A stretch of DNA of 64,000 nucleotides, taken from positions 22,060,501 through 22,124,500 of the forward strand of contig NC_092580.1 in NCBI RefSeq assembly GCF_037975245.1, in the 5' to 3' direction. The notes under the pieces are model-generated. The model was not told the DNA's origin. It did no database searches and saw nothing but the letters and a program-made list of their open reading frames with translations. Positions 11,291 through 26,200 of the stretch are shown piece by piece (position 1 is the stretch's first letter; every line of letters starts with the position of its first letter). Position numbers and translations under genes: made by a program. The DNA comes from Apostichopus japonicus. Its lineage: Eukaryota > Echinodermata > Holothuroidea > Aspidochirotida > Stichopodidae.

Positions 11291-14200
11291 CTACAGAAGA
11301 CACGAAAAATTTACCCGTAAGTTTGGTGGATTTAGTGAGCATGTATAATTCATTACTTCACATTTGATTTACATAGCACAGGTACAACACTTCAAAAAAC
11401 AGAGAAAGTTAAGTTAAGACACTCACCGATTCATTGAACTTATTTGCAAACTTATAAAGCTGGAACATGGTGCTGTCTCGATCAAAAATGTTCTCAAATG
11501 GCTGAGGAGATAAATAAAAGAAAATATATCAAAAAAATTGATATGATAGTAAGTTTAAGAACTGAAACCAAATTAGAGGCAAATGTCGACTCATGGATGA
11601 ATTTTCATAATTATCTCAGAATTTCCTTGGGTTTTGAATGAGAAAAAGAAGGAAGCTCGTGAACTGTCTAGTGACTACTTATTTCCAATGGGGGAAAACA
11701 ATGATATGTGCTTAATTGATAAAATTAAAATGCATCATAATCACAAAACCAACAATTGATGACCTACTTGTGAACAACGAACGAACTTGTCAAATGCTAA
11801 ATCTGTTGCTATTGATACCAACCTTACAAATCCTTGCAAATTCTTCTTTGATATCGTCTGGCTTCAGCCTTGGTATATCCTGAATGCGTTTGTAGTATTT
11901 CTCCACCTGTGCTGTATAGGTTGGCAGTAACGAGGCATACAGTAGACGACTTGGTGAGGAGTCCTGGCATAACAGAAAGAGACAGAGTGACAACAGTTAA
12001 TAATGCATTCAAAATCTCTAGCACAAATCTGGTACGATTAAAACCCAAACTTTGTTATACCCGAAAGCTCACATTTTTCAGGGAATGATTCCTGGCTCAC
12101 CTACAGTAGAGTTGGGTTTATTATTACTTCATCAGGTCATTTTTTTGTTCTTTTCTATTTTTTTTTTTCCGTTTCCCGGTATGGTCTTACCTTTGCAGTA
12201 GTATCAATTTCACATGTATAAACTACATAACTATTACAGAAGCTCTGTTAAAATTGGGCCATCAAATTTCCCAAACCTACGAAATATTACTCTATGTAAT
12301 TTGACAAGCCACCATACTCAATTTTCGTTACTGTATGAATATAAACTACATAAATAACGAGTAATTATTTAAGGATTCAATCCAGTTGTCATTTATTCCC
12401 CTTTTTTTCATATATTAGCTTCAAATCAAATACTATATTAATAAAAAAATTACCAATTTCTTTTTGGCACTTTTTCTTCATTTGCAATAAAAAAACAAAC
12501 TTGTCTGATTGATCTGTAACGGATCGTTACAGGATTTTATGATTCTATAAATTCACTGTAAATTGCTACTTTTAATTCTTATTAATCCATGTGGCTATAC
12601 TGCTGCCAGTAGTATAACCTATATCTTGTCAAGAGGACCATAGAATGACTGGATATATCTTACCTTGTTTAATTTAAAATCACTCTTAGAGCAGGCGTCC
12701 CTTAGGACCTGTACCAGCACACGTAGGCAAGCCTCCACATAACTGGATCTTCTCACGTCAAATATATACGTAGGGTTAGCCATGATAGTGGTCCAAAACC
12801 TTAGAGGTAGTCTGCAATTTTGGTTGGACGAGACAATGTATAATATAATTTAAACAATGCACATGAATATTCATAGCTAAATATGTCAACTTCGATTCTA
12901 TACCCGACTTGACTTTCACCTCTTTAACAGTGAGATCGTAGCTTCAGTGTTGAATCTCTCCACGAGTCTGCATTTTGGATGGACGAGACAATATAGGATA
13001 TAATTTAAACAATGCACATGAATATTCATGGCTAAGTATGTTAACTGCAAATCTATACCCGAATTGACTTTCACCTCTTACAGTGAGATCGTAGCTTCAA
13101 TGTTGAATCTCTCCACCAGTCTGCATTTTGGTCGGACGAGACAATATAGAATATCATTTAAACAATGCACATGAATATTCATGGCTAAGTATGTTAACTA
13201 CAAATCTATACCCGACTTGACTTTCACCTCTTACAGTGAGATCGTAGCTTCATTGTTGAAGCCTCTCCACCAGTAACCATGTAGGAGAGTGACAATGCTT
13301 GTACCGGACGGACAAATAAATTTAAATTTCGTTTCACTTTGTCGGTCTCCATAGACTATCAAAATCCATGCTGGTTTAACTGTAACACCATAATGATAAT
13401 GTTTTTAAAATGCTAGTATAACTTACAGGTAAAATGAACCACTATAGGCAACAAATGTTAGTTCAAGAAAAAACAAAAAATTTATTTACTTTATTTCCTT
13501 TAAGTATTAAAATGAATTATGATAAACGAACTAGGGAATTAAAAACAATAGAAAAGAGCAACTAGAATTGAATAAAAAATATAAAAAAATTGAAATCAAA
13601 ATCAAACCAGTGACCTACGGGTTAGCACTGATCTTGTAAACCAGAAGCCACCCATTCTCGTCTTAAATTTCTTAAAACCTTGGTTAATTACTTATTTTGA
13701 TACTTTACTCATCTTAATGAATGAGGTTATGTCTAAAAACAAGCGATTTACGAAAAAACAAAATTCAAAACTGAAAGCCTGCATGATTGTCTCATACTAT
13801 GTCAATTACAAACTTCTTCTTGCATATAGATTTGAAAGAGAATAAAAAAAAATGTATTCTTACACATTATTTTTCCAAGCGTTCACAACCTCTGGACCAT
13901 CTACAGAATTTTTGGTTGCTTGCCGATCAAAGAAATCGAACAGGTACTTGATGCACTTTGGTACCTGGCTCTCTTCGTCCGAGAGCATCACACGAAAGGC
14001 CCCATCCACATATTTTTGTAGAGCATTCTAGAAACGCAAGGTAGAAAAAAAAAATTGTTAAAGACTTTCATAGTATATCACACCCATACTTACAAATCTT
14101 GGAGACAAATAGTGACAAACTTTTCCTAGATATCGCCATCGAACTTGTTCGTACTCATTTAAGTCAATGACATTTTATGTTCTGGTAGTAACGAAAATTA

Positions 14201-17200
14201 AACAAAACCAACCCCATCCCCCCCAAAAAAAAGTCAGAGTTAAAAACATACAACTGACCTGGATAGCTAAATACTTTGAAAGCGGGCGGGGGAAAATAGA
14301 AGAAAAAAAAACGCATTCAGGAGAAGGTGTACTAGAACATTTTATCTTAAGAAAGAAAAGCACACACACACACACACACACATACAAAAACAACTAACAA
14401 AAGTGATACAACAGGAGAACACCTAAGTGTAAAATGGCTTGGTGTAGGACGATTATTTTATAAACTGAACAACGAATGACTTACCCTGGTGGCTGGTAGG
14501 AGGGGCAGGAGGACCTCCTTGATTCCCTTCTTTTGGAGACGTCTCTTATTTTTGGATTTGTGCTGTATGTCATCCGATCCCTCTGTTTCTTTGATCTGTG
14601 CAGAAAATTATCCAGTTAGATCCTCTAGATACAACATAAACACAACACATAACAACAACAAAACAACAATATGGGATGCATGAATATGTATAGAGAATGA
14701 TCCAATCAGATCCTCTATGTAACATAAAGGCAACACAACAAACAACAACATGAGATGAGTTAATCTGACCAGAGGATGATCCAATCAGATCCTCTATGTA
14801 ACATAAATGACACACAACAAACAACAACATGAATGAGTTAATCTGTACAGAGGATGATCCAATCAGATCCTCTATGTAACATAAATGAAACACAACACAC
14901 AACAAAATGAGATGACTTAATCTGTATAGAGGATGATCCGATCAGATCCTCTATGTAACATAAATGACACACAACAAACAACAACATGAGATGACTTTAT
15001 CTGTTCAGAAAATGATCCCATCAGATCCTCTATGTCACATAAACGCAATACAACAAACAACAACACGAGATGACTTAATCTGTTCAGAAAATGATCCCAT
15101 CAGATCCTCTATGTAACATGAATGACCCACAACAAACAACAACATAAATGAGTTAATCTGTACACAGAATGATCAAATCAGATCCTCTATGTAACATGAA
15201 TGACACACAACAAACAACAAAATGAGATGACTTAATCTATACAGAGGGGGATCCAATCAGATCCTCTATGTAACATAAATGACACACAACAAACAACAAA
15301 ATGATATGACTTAATCTGACCAGAGGATGATCCGATCAGATCCTCTATGTAACATAAATGACACACAACAAACAACAACATGAATGAGTTCATCTGTACA
15401 GAGAATGATCCAATCAGATCCTCTATGTAACATAAATGACACACAACAAACAACAAATTGAGATGAGTTAATCTATACAAAGGATGATCCAAACAGATCC
15501 TCTATGTAACATAAATGACACACAACAAACAACAACATGAGATGACTTAATCTGTACAGAGGATGATCCAATCAGATCCTCTATGTCACATAAATGACAC
15601 ACAACAAACAACAAATTGAGATGAGTTAATCTATACAAAGGATGATCCAAACAGATCCTCTATGTAACATAAATGACACACAACGAACAACAAATTGAGA
15701 TGAGTTAATCTATACAGAGGATGATCCAAACAGATCCTCTATGTAACATAAATGACACACAACAAACAACAAATTGAGATGAGTTAATCTATACAAAGGA
15801 TGATCCAAACAGATCCTCTATGTAACATAAATGACACACAACAAACAACATGATATGAGTTAATGTGCACAGAGAATGATCCAATCAGATCCTCTATGTA
15901 ACATACGCCCAACACAACAAACAACAACATGAAATGAGTTAATCTGTACAGAGGATGATCCAATCAGATCCTCTATGTAACATAAATGACACACAACAAA
16001 CAATAACATGAATGAGTTAATGTGCACAGAGGATGATCCAATCAGATCCTCTATGTAACATACGCCCAACACAACAAACAACAACATGAGATGAGTTAAT
16101 CTGACCAGAGGGATGATCCAATCAGATCCTCTATGTAACATAAATGACACACAACAAACAACAACATGAATGAGTTAATGTGACCAGAAGATGATCCAAC
16201 CAGATCCTCTATGTAACATACGCCCAACACAACAAACAACAACATGAGATGAGTTAATCTGACCAGAGGATGATCCAATCAGATCCTCTATGTAACATAA
16301 ATGACACACAACAAACAACAACATGAATGAGTTAATGTGCACAGAGGATGATCCAATCAGATCCTCTATGTAACATACGCCCAACACAACAAACAACAAC
16401 ATGAGATGAGTTAATCTGACCAGAGGATGATCCAATCAGATCCTCTATGTAACATACGCCCAACACAACAAACAACAACATGAGATGAGTTAATCTGTAC
16501 AGAGGATGATCCAATCAGATCCTCTATGTAACATAAATGACACACAACAAACAACAACATGAATGAGTTAATGTGCACAGAGGATGATCCAATCAGATCC
16601 TCTATGTAACATACGCCCAACACAACAAACAACAACATGAGATGAGTTAATCTGACCAGAGGATGATCCAATCAGATCCTCTATGTAACATAAATGACAC
16701 ACAACAAACAACAACATGAATGAGTTAATCTGACCAGAGGATGATCCAATCAGATCCTCTATGTAACATACGCCCAACACAACAAACAACAACATGAGAT
16801 GAGTTAATCTGACCAGAGGGATGATCCAATCAGATCCTCTATGTAACATAAATGACACACAACAAACAACAACATGAATGAGTTAATGTGACCAGAGGAT
16901 GATCCAACCAGATCCTCTATGTAACATACGCCCAACACAACAAACAACAACATGAGATGAGTTAATCTGACCAGAGGATGATCCAATCAGATCCTCTATG
17001 TAACATAAATGACACACAACAAACAACAACATGAATGAGTTAATGTGCACAGAGGATGATCCAATCAGATCCTCTATGTAACATACGCCCAACACAACAA
17101 ACAACAACATGAGATGAGTTAATCTGACCAGAGGATGATCCAATCAGATCCTCTATGTAACATAAATGACACACAACAAACAACAACATGAATGAGTTAA

Positions 17201-20200
17201 TGTGACCAGAGGAAGATCCAACCAGATCCTCTATGTAACATACGCCCAACACAACAAACAACAACATGAGATGAGTTAATCTGACCAGAGGATGATCCAA
17301 TCAGATCCTCTATGTAACATACGCCCAACACAACAAACAACAACATGAATGAGTTACTCTGACCAGAGAATGATCCAATCAGATCCAATATGTAACATAA
17401 ATGACACACAACAAACAACAACATGAGTTAATGTGCACAGAGGATGATCCAATCAGATCCTCTATGTAACATACGCCCAACACAACAAACAACAACATGA
17501 GATGAGTTAATCTGTACAGAGGATGATCCAATCAGATCCTCTAAATATGTTATATGCAATAAACAACAACAAAACAACAACAAAAGACATGGGATGATGT
17601 AACAATCAGATCCGTCACAAAGTGAATTAATTCACAACAACAAACAATAATATGAGATGACTTAATCTGAACAGAAAATAAGCCAATCAGATCCTCTATG
17701 AAAATACATTCAAACACAACACACAAAATGGAATGATATAATTTGTACAGACAATGGTCTAAATTTGATCCTTTTTGCAAACATAAATTCAAACACAAAA
17801 CACAACATGTGATTTGTACAGACAATGATCCAATGTGATCCTGTTTGCAACATAAATTCAAACAACAAGAAACAACAACACGAGATGAATTAATCTGTAC
17901 AGAGAATGATCCAATGATCAGATCCTCTACGTTAAATACATTCAAACACAACACACAACACCAAGCAACATGGGATGATGTCATCTGTACAGCAATTATC
18001 CAATCAGATCCTCTAACCAACATGTATTCAAAAACAACAACAAACAACAACAACAACATGAGAAGATGTAATCTACACAGAGAATGATCCAATGAGATCC
18101 TCGTAACAACATGAAATTCAAACCAAGCAACATTTATCATGAAAATGGAACAGTGAACGATTCTAGAGAACTATCCATTGGCAGAACAGACAACTGGTAT
18201 TCTGGTCACAGGCCAATCCTAAATAAGTCAAAACATGTCCTTGCTCTTTCAAATAGTAATTATTTCAGTGACCTGACCCGACACCTGAAAGTTAATCAGG
18301 AAAGAGACCGATGTCAACGAGAGAAGATCACTCCTGGCAGGGGGTGATGTCTTGCTTGGACTGATACTGACATAGAAAAATCAAAGTAAAAGTGAAGAGA
18401 ACATACCAAATGCCAAAGATTGACGCCTTCCTCAATGGTGGCTTCCACCAAAGTAGGACTACGATGAAGAGGAACCTTCTCAGCGATGTCATTAGCTAAA
18501 GATACGAAAGGTTGAAATGAAACAGAAATAAAAAGTAAAACATTCCACCACTACCACCAAAACAAATAAAGAAAGAAAGAAAAACACACCCAAAAAGCCT
18601 CTTTCTCATGTAAATGAATCATAATAGAGAAATGTCAACATGTCAGGATGGAGTACAAATATGACAAATAAATATAACATGTAATGAATTGAAACAAGAT
18701 AAACAAACATGATGTCTTTCGGCTACATTTTCTCTCGAGAAATGGCTCTGAATGGTCTGAGCAAATGAAATATTGATAACAGAATGAGGACATCCTTGAC
18801 TATTATCATAACATTTTGTTGCTGTATATTAACAAAAAAAGTACCAAAAATCTATCACATAGCCTGTTAATCATCCAAAATTAAGCCATTTATATGAACA
18901 AAGTTAAAATCATGTCCATTGTATGATGGAGAAAAGTTTAAGACCTTATGGTGACAAACAATAACAAAAAGGCTGCAATTATGTAAATAAAATAAAAACA
19001 GCTCTCTTGTTCCTGTTTTCTTTCATCTTGTTCATTTAATAAAGTAAGAAAAATTCTCTCGGACAACTTAACTGCTTAAATCCTTTAAACTTCATAGTGA
19101 GTAATCTGAAAATGTTTCTACCATTCTTTTCCATATGATTGCACAACAGGTATTCAGGTACTGTATATACAATGCATATTTTCTATCTTTAAGTGCTTAG
19201 ATATATTAAAACAAAATTAATAAAACACTAAAAAATTTCCCATCAGATCAACTTTCTTCAAACAAAATGCTACAAAGTTGTTGACTTCTCTCTTTCGTTG
19301 TTCACTTTTGTTTGACAATTAATCAGCTTGACAGCTTCATAGTTAATATCAATGTCTTGAAAATGTTTCAGCCTATAGCGTTTGGTAAAATAATTGGAAA
19401 GTAATTCATCAGAACTCCCTATTAAAATTGCTAGAAGACATTTCAGCAAATCCGATATGATGATGACTGTTTATCTGTTCAATCCATGTATTATTTTGCG
19501 ACAAGAGTGAAGGGAAACAAAGTTGGCCCCATTCAGGCAACCCAAATAGCCCAAAGAGTTGCTGAGATACGCTGAGATACAAAAAAGGTTTGCTGTGTGA
19601 TCGTCTCTGGTACAGCTAACTTTGTGCACCAGGGACAAAATCTTTATATGGGCTTTTTCCGGAAGTCTGTCAAAACTTTCAGCAATAGCAGTAAGCATGC
19701 ATATAAAGATAGACAGAGAGCAAGAGAGAGAAAAAGAGAGCTAATGCTTAGTACTAAATATTTAGGTTGCACTACATAAATTGTTCACTATTTATAGCGT
19801 AGAAAACATTGGTCCGAAGGCCACAAGCTTATTCACTCCTAAGCCTTCATCATGCCGATACTGCTATGTAGAAATTATCACTTTTAAGCTATTGGGAGAG
19901 TGTAATTTACTGCGCTAGCGGCAATGCAACTTGTGAAGTGACCAATTACTAAGCAACAAGAATTGAAAAAAGAGAGAGTCCACAGAAGTTTCTTGTTTGA
20001 AAATTAGAGCAGCGATTTTTTTTTCTTCTTACAATTAATTTATTTTAGAATCATTCATTAAGTCCTTTTGCAGCTAGAAATATTATATTTGATGGTTAAA
20101 CTGTTCTTAAAAACTATCCCTAAATTAGTGCATGATCATTGATCTGAAGAATAGGAATAAGAAACGTTAGCAGTGATAGTGTGTGAGAGACGGTGATAGA

Positions 20201-23200
20201 AGATGTTTCTGGGATTTCATTTATTATAAAACTTATTAAATCCAGTTTTGTTTCAGTTTTGGGCCCCAAGAACTATTCTTTTTCCATACAATGTAGAGTC
20301 TTTCATATCATGTAAATTTCAGCCAAGTTCAACACAATTACGGAAAGAAGAAAAAAATTGCCAAATTGTCTTTTCCAATATGAGCACTGAATGTTCCTCT
20401 GAATAATATAATATAATATTTAATAAATTCAACCTTTATAATGTACTGCAGAATTGACCTACAGAATCTGCTTACATTTCATCGCTAAATCATACCATCT
20501 TAGTCCTCTTGTCTGAGGTGGTCCACTTGTTTTAAGAATCTAGTTACATCTTGTAACTAACATCGTAACATCTACAGTCCATTTTGCAAGAGGTCCGATC
20601 ACACTTTTCCCAGCAGTTCTTCTCTTTTTCGAACTCATGCAAACAGACGGTCTTTCAGCTAATTATTTAACAATGACATCAACATTCTTTTGGCCTAATA
20701 TTCTCTACATGATGTTTAGGCTAGGCCTGATACATATCTGATGTGGTATTTGTGAAGACATATTTAAGACAATATTTACTTTGAATAGAACGTTTTTTTA
20801 ACTTAAAACAGTATTTGGATTTTTTTTTTGGGCTTTCTCATGGTAGTAGCTGAAAGGTAAAGAAAGTCTGAAGTAACATAAGTGTTTTGTGATGGAAGAG
20901 ATGGTTGTAGGAAAACATGAGCTTGCAAACACAAACTGCCTTAAGGCATTTCCGTTACCATTCACAGGCATTGGTTGAAATTAATGGACGAAAAAAAAGT
21001 CATATTTAGCAAACTATTTTCCAAAACTTTTCTGCCAAAGCTAGCTTTAAGCACATTTAAGCCGGTACTTGGACTATGGATTAGAATGCTATGCAACACA
21101 ATGAATGGACAATTTTTTGTTTGTTTTAACATCTTAACGAACTACTTTAAGGTTTTATAAACTTTAGTTAGCCATCATTGGAAATTGCTGTTAAATAATG
21201 AAATGAACAAAACACAGTTTTTCGACTTAATAACGTCCCTGATGCATATTAAGGGACTTTTTGTCTACTGAGAAACATAAGAAAAGTACCCGATACGTTA
21301 CCCTCTTGAATACCACCCTTGGTCTCAATGCAGCAGGTGCAAAAACAGCCTGAGTAATAATGAAAGAGGAAAACCCTGCAAAAACCACTAAGACTGGCAA
21401 CAATGCAGATCGTTCCATTCAGCAAAACAATAATAAAACTCACATGGTCATAAATTGTTTAAAATGAGATGATTCATAGATATATATAGAGAAAACCTCC
21501 ATTTCACTTTTTATTTTTTTAAATTTCTTACTAGTTAGTACCGCATATTAAAATTACTTTTTTAACTATTTCTACAAAGTATAAACAAACTGGAATTGAG
21601 ATTTTTATTGTTTTTGATTTGTTTTTGTTCCTAAGCAGACCGAGTATGGCAGACAGTGATGTATATGCTAGATTTGGTTAACGATGACAATTACTTTTGA
21701 CTGGCATTTGCAAACAGACAGAATGATCATTGATTGCCTGATTTAGCCATGCAGAAATCCTACAATGAAAATACCGATCGTTCCATTCAGCAAAACAATA
21801 ATAAACTCACATGGTCATAATTAATTGTTTAAAATAAGATGATTCATAGACAATTATAGACAAAACCTTCATTTCACTTTTTATTTTTAAAAATTTCTTA
21901 CTAGTTAGTACCGCATATTAAAATTAAATTTTTAACTATTTCTACAAAAGTATAAACAAACTGGAATTGAGATTTTTGTTGCTTTTGATTTGTTTTTGTT
22001 TCTAAGCAGACTGAGTATGGCAGACAGTGATGTATATGCGAGATTTGGTTAACGATGACAATTATTTTTGACTGGCATTTGCATACAGACATAATGATCA
22101 TTGATTGCCTGATTTAGCCATGCAGAAAACCTACAATGAAAATACAATAGCAGGCCAGCTTATGCCTGCCTGTCATGAAAATGTTCAGCAAACCATTCGC
22201 ATGCACTAGAGATGTTTCAATTCCAAGGAATATGTCATTTCCTCAAATAACTTCCTACTATAATGTGTTCTAGTAAACACTAAACAGGAAGTCCTACTAT
22301 ATGAGAAGTTAGAACAAATAGGAATTTATAAGAGACTCAACATTTTGTCAAAGAGCAAGCATACCAAGCTGTGTCTAAAAATTCTTAAAATGCCCTTTCC
22401 CTCCCCCCCCCCCCTGTTTGTTTTAATCCCATAACTCAGGTTTGATAATAAACATTGGTCATGCAACAAAGATTATAGAAACAAAATTTCAAACGTTTCA
22501 CCGATCGGCAGTGTCCATAGCCTAGCTGGTTATGACTTCCACGGAAAGCATTAAAGCTGCTTCCGTTTGAAACTTTTCTAAGATTGGAAAATAATTTTTA
22601 TCGTTCCGTGTTCACGTGATCAAAATCACACGCTGCTTTATTACTGATTGGTGTATCGTAAGTAAATGAATTTATGATTGATAGGACAGTCAAAGAAATG
22701 AGGAGAAGGAAAAACGTAAAAAAAAAATGCTGTTTTGTTTCATTCTGTAGGGTGAGTGTGCCATGAACCCCATAAGAAAAGAAAAAGGAACAAAGAAGAA
22801 GAAGAATAGGAATAAGAAGAAGAAGAAGAAGAGTATATATGTTACATGATGCATGTGAAATGAGCCATGGTTAGAGATGGGTTTTTATTTTCATGTTTTT
22901 TTTTAGCATTCTGGTGAAAAATGGATGATAAATTAGGTTGTGACCTTTGACACTTACGCTGAAGAAAGGAAGTCTCACTTATCTCTGACATATCTGTGGT
23001 AAAAACAACAACAAACCTAAGATGCTGAAACAATTGCTGCCCAACTCTGGAGAGGGGATTATTTTTGCAATTAACAAAAAGATCTGTTAACACCGTTCTT
23101 TTGGCTCGTTAGGGACAACGAGACGTTCAATTTACGATAAGCACATATTATGTATAAGAACTACTTTGTTTAGATAGAAATCACAATATTTAGATATGTT

Positions 23201-26200
23201 TTCTGTGTTTGGATGGGTTGTTTTAGTTTATGTTATTATGTTCTGCTAAAACTATTGTCAAAGCTTTCTTTTTTCTTTTTTTTTTAGCAGATGATTCAAT
23301 ACATGCACAGTAAAGCTCCTGATTATCCGAACCCTTGCATTAGTGCTCAATGAACACAAAGTGTGCATCTGCTTGTAATGTTACTTTCCCCTGAGTGGAG
23401 CTAGTTTAATAGTGAAGTTGGTGCCACAGGCTATCACATGTGTGCACTCAAATATGTTGACGTTAGGCCTTGTTGTCACAAGTTTCGACAAGAGACAAGC
23501 TTCGAGGGTATTTTCAATCGCAGCCACTAACTAAGTTTCAGCTTTGATCATCAAGTGAAATGTTTGTAATCCAAGTCTCTCTGACATGAAATATACCGGA
23601 ATCACACCTGCAAATTCTTCTCGTAATCATTGAAGACTTATCAAGATCTTTTTAGACATATTTTCACAACTAGCACATAGATTGAGATACGTCACAGCGC
23701 TAAATACAAAATCTTTGGAGATCTGTGAACAGGATAGATCCCTGCGAATTAGGACCCCTGCCCCCCCCCCCCCATCCCCCATAGCGTTCTCTACAGCACT
23801 TTTAGGATCCATATGACAGCACACTCTGCAGAAACATTGAATATTCCCACTGCCTACAAATTTTACAACCAAAACGTGGAGCATAATCAAATATGCAGAC
23901 AGGACTCGGATGGAACGGTGAGCAAACAATCTCTAATCTAAATTTTATTGACAGTCTTTAACTCTAGTCTAACATGGAAGGGATTATAGCCGTTTCTAGA
24001 ACATTAACCTTTTTCTTATGATACAACATCATGGCTTACATTCCTCTCGGTTTCGCCAAATTTGTCAACAAGTTGACAGCGAAGTAATCCCAACAGCAAT
24101 CTCTTTTTTTATCGGCACCGATTTATTGGGAGCTTTAAAATGTCGCCGTTTTAATCCGATATGGATTTCCCTCTACCTTACGGCATGAAAGCAGAGAACT
24201 CTGCTCATTTGACTGAATTACAGCGTAGCAACAAGAGTAAATATAGCACTATAGTGTAAAATTTAGTCTAAAGTAAAGATGCTTTTAAGTTTCAAAACAT
24301 AGTGCATAGCAACATGATATAACATCCATGGAAATAGTTCACTGGAATATAATTGGAGTGGTTCTCAAAATGACTGCCAGAACATTCTACTTGGGCGATA
24401 CTTTAGGATAGCCATCATACTACATTTTTCTTGCTTAATTGACGTTTATAGGATTGTTACAATGGCCACCAGTCGGATCATCAAAGTGGATGCTTGCATT
24501 TGCATAATTTTGCTGTTTCTTAGAATTTTTTTGTATAAAGATTTACCTACTGTATTACACATGCAGAACACAACAGGAAAAAGTAGCATTGATTAAGTTA
24601 AACTGTTTTGATATTCTTGTGAATCTTTGAGGTACATAGTCACGATGCTAACGCACACGTGAGTTGTATCTGTGCTTTCTTGTATATAAAGTAACATGTT
24701 GTGAATTTAACATTAGATACATCTAATGTCTGGTTACCAACAGACACACACCTTTGTACAAACCTCATGTTTTAGAAAAAACTCTGTGGATGAATATTAG
24801 TGAAAATTTACACCTCCAATCACAGTTTATTAACCAGACCAAGTTCACCAACCCATCCAAGTGACCCCATCCCAATCCCAATATGACCCATGCATCTCTA
24901 GATGTACCTCCCAGCATTATTATCCCCACCTATGTTATCTAAACAGTAGCATACTTTACTGTAAAGACAGCTGCTTCCTTTAATTTCATCTTACTAGCTT
25001 GAATACATAGTTTTGTAATGAAGATACTGTTAAGATCAAATCCCCCCACCCCTCCCCCCCCTTGCCACCCTAACTTTCTCTGAGTTATCCCCTTCAAAAT
25101 TCTCTGAACCAAGGCCAAGCACAACACTGTAGCACACACAATTAACACTGCTGTTACCAGACAAAGCAAGAAGCCTTCCACCTCCCCCACCTCCTCCCCC
25201 ACCCACCACTCCCGTCCCCCTGCCTGTTTGCATCATCATCATTCCATTGCTAAGTGTGTGTGCTGAATAGTAAACATTACTATATCCTTTAATGAGATGT
25301 GCTTGGTGGATGCTTCTGTTATGGGCAAAATATAAATACTTATGAGATGTATTAAAACAACAAAGTGTAATGTCTTCCTTACCGGCAACTGTCCCTCCTC
25401 TAGCCACAATATCTGACCGGTTAGCCAACTGAGCATTGGGATGAGCTTGCTTCCTGATTAAAGCAACACGACAGTCGTCCCCAACCTGTTATTAAGCCAA
25501 GAGAAATCAACTGAAAATTAAAACGTTGTAAATATTCCCATATATGTAGAATTCAATTGCTGGTAAAATTTAGCTCTGGGGACCAGTGGTCACACACGAT
25601 GCATGCAGTGTTCTTGTAGCTCTAAGCTGCAATATCTATGACCCTCTCTATATCAGGTTGGAATACTACTAGTGAAATTCTGTGTACTTTTTGTGTATTT
25701 TCTATGATGGAATGTAAAGTATTGCTTTGTATCAACTTTTTTAAAACTATTTGTTGAGAATGTACACACTAGACATACAATGTACACACCAGGCATCTCT
25801 CTGTGGCTCTTATCTCAAGTATTGCAGGTTTTGAGTATCATCAGTAATACAATACATATAAATTTATCAAGTTCTATTGTGTATATCTAGTATTGCTCTA
25901 TATCATTGTCTGAGGACTATTAGTCTCATGATAGATACAATACACGATACATATAATACATGATACATACAATACATGATACATACAATAATACACACAA
26001 TACATGATACATACAAAAACGACTAAACATGGAAAATGCAATGTACATCTAGCATTGTTTCATACCCTCACACACATCGGCAGGACAAATATTTTTGAAG
26101 AAAGATTAAAGTGTTTTCCAATATGTTTGGTAAATGGTTGATAAGTTACCCTGTAATCTTTCAGTGTGTTAATCTTCTTCCAACCATCTTTAACCTCCGA

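Larger units (their letters stand above)
18496..25382. other. Large plexin intron (6.9 kb)
   Basis: No coding exon recognised on either strand. It is AT-rich, with a 366-bp tandem duplication at 21409-22144, an (AAG)n tract near 22792-22833, and C-rich runs near 22401-22414 and 23759-23773. Confidence 0.75.

Noticed and set aside
14570-18140. Many minus-strand open frames of 60-196 residues ([11 protein letters not shown]...)
   Set aside because: They are translations of the 79-bp minisatellite in rotating frames; no family resemblance and no independent gene signals.
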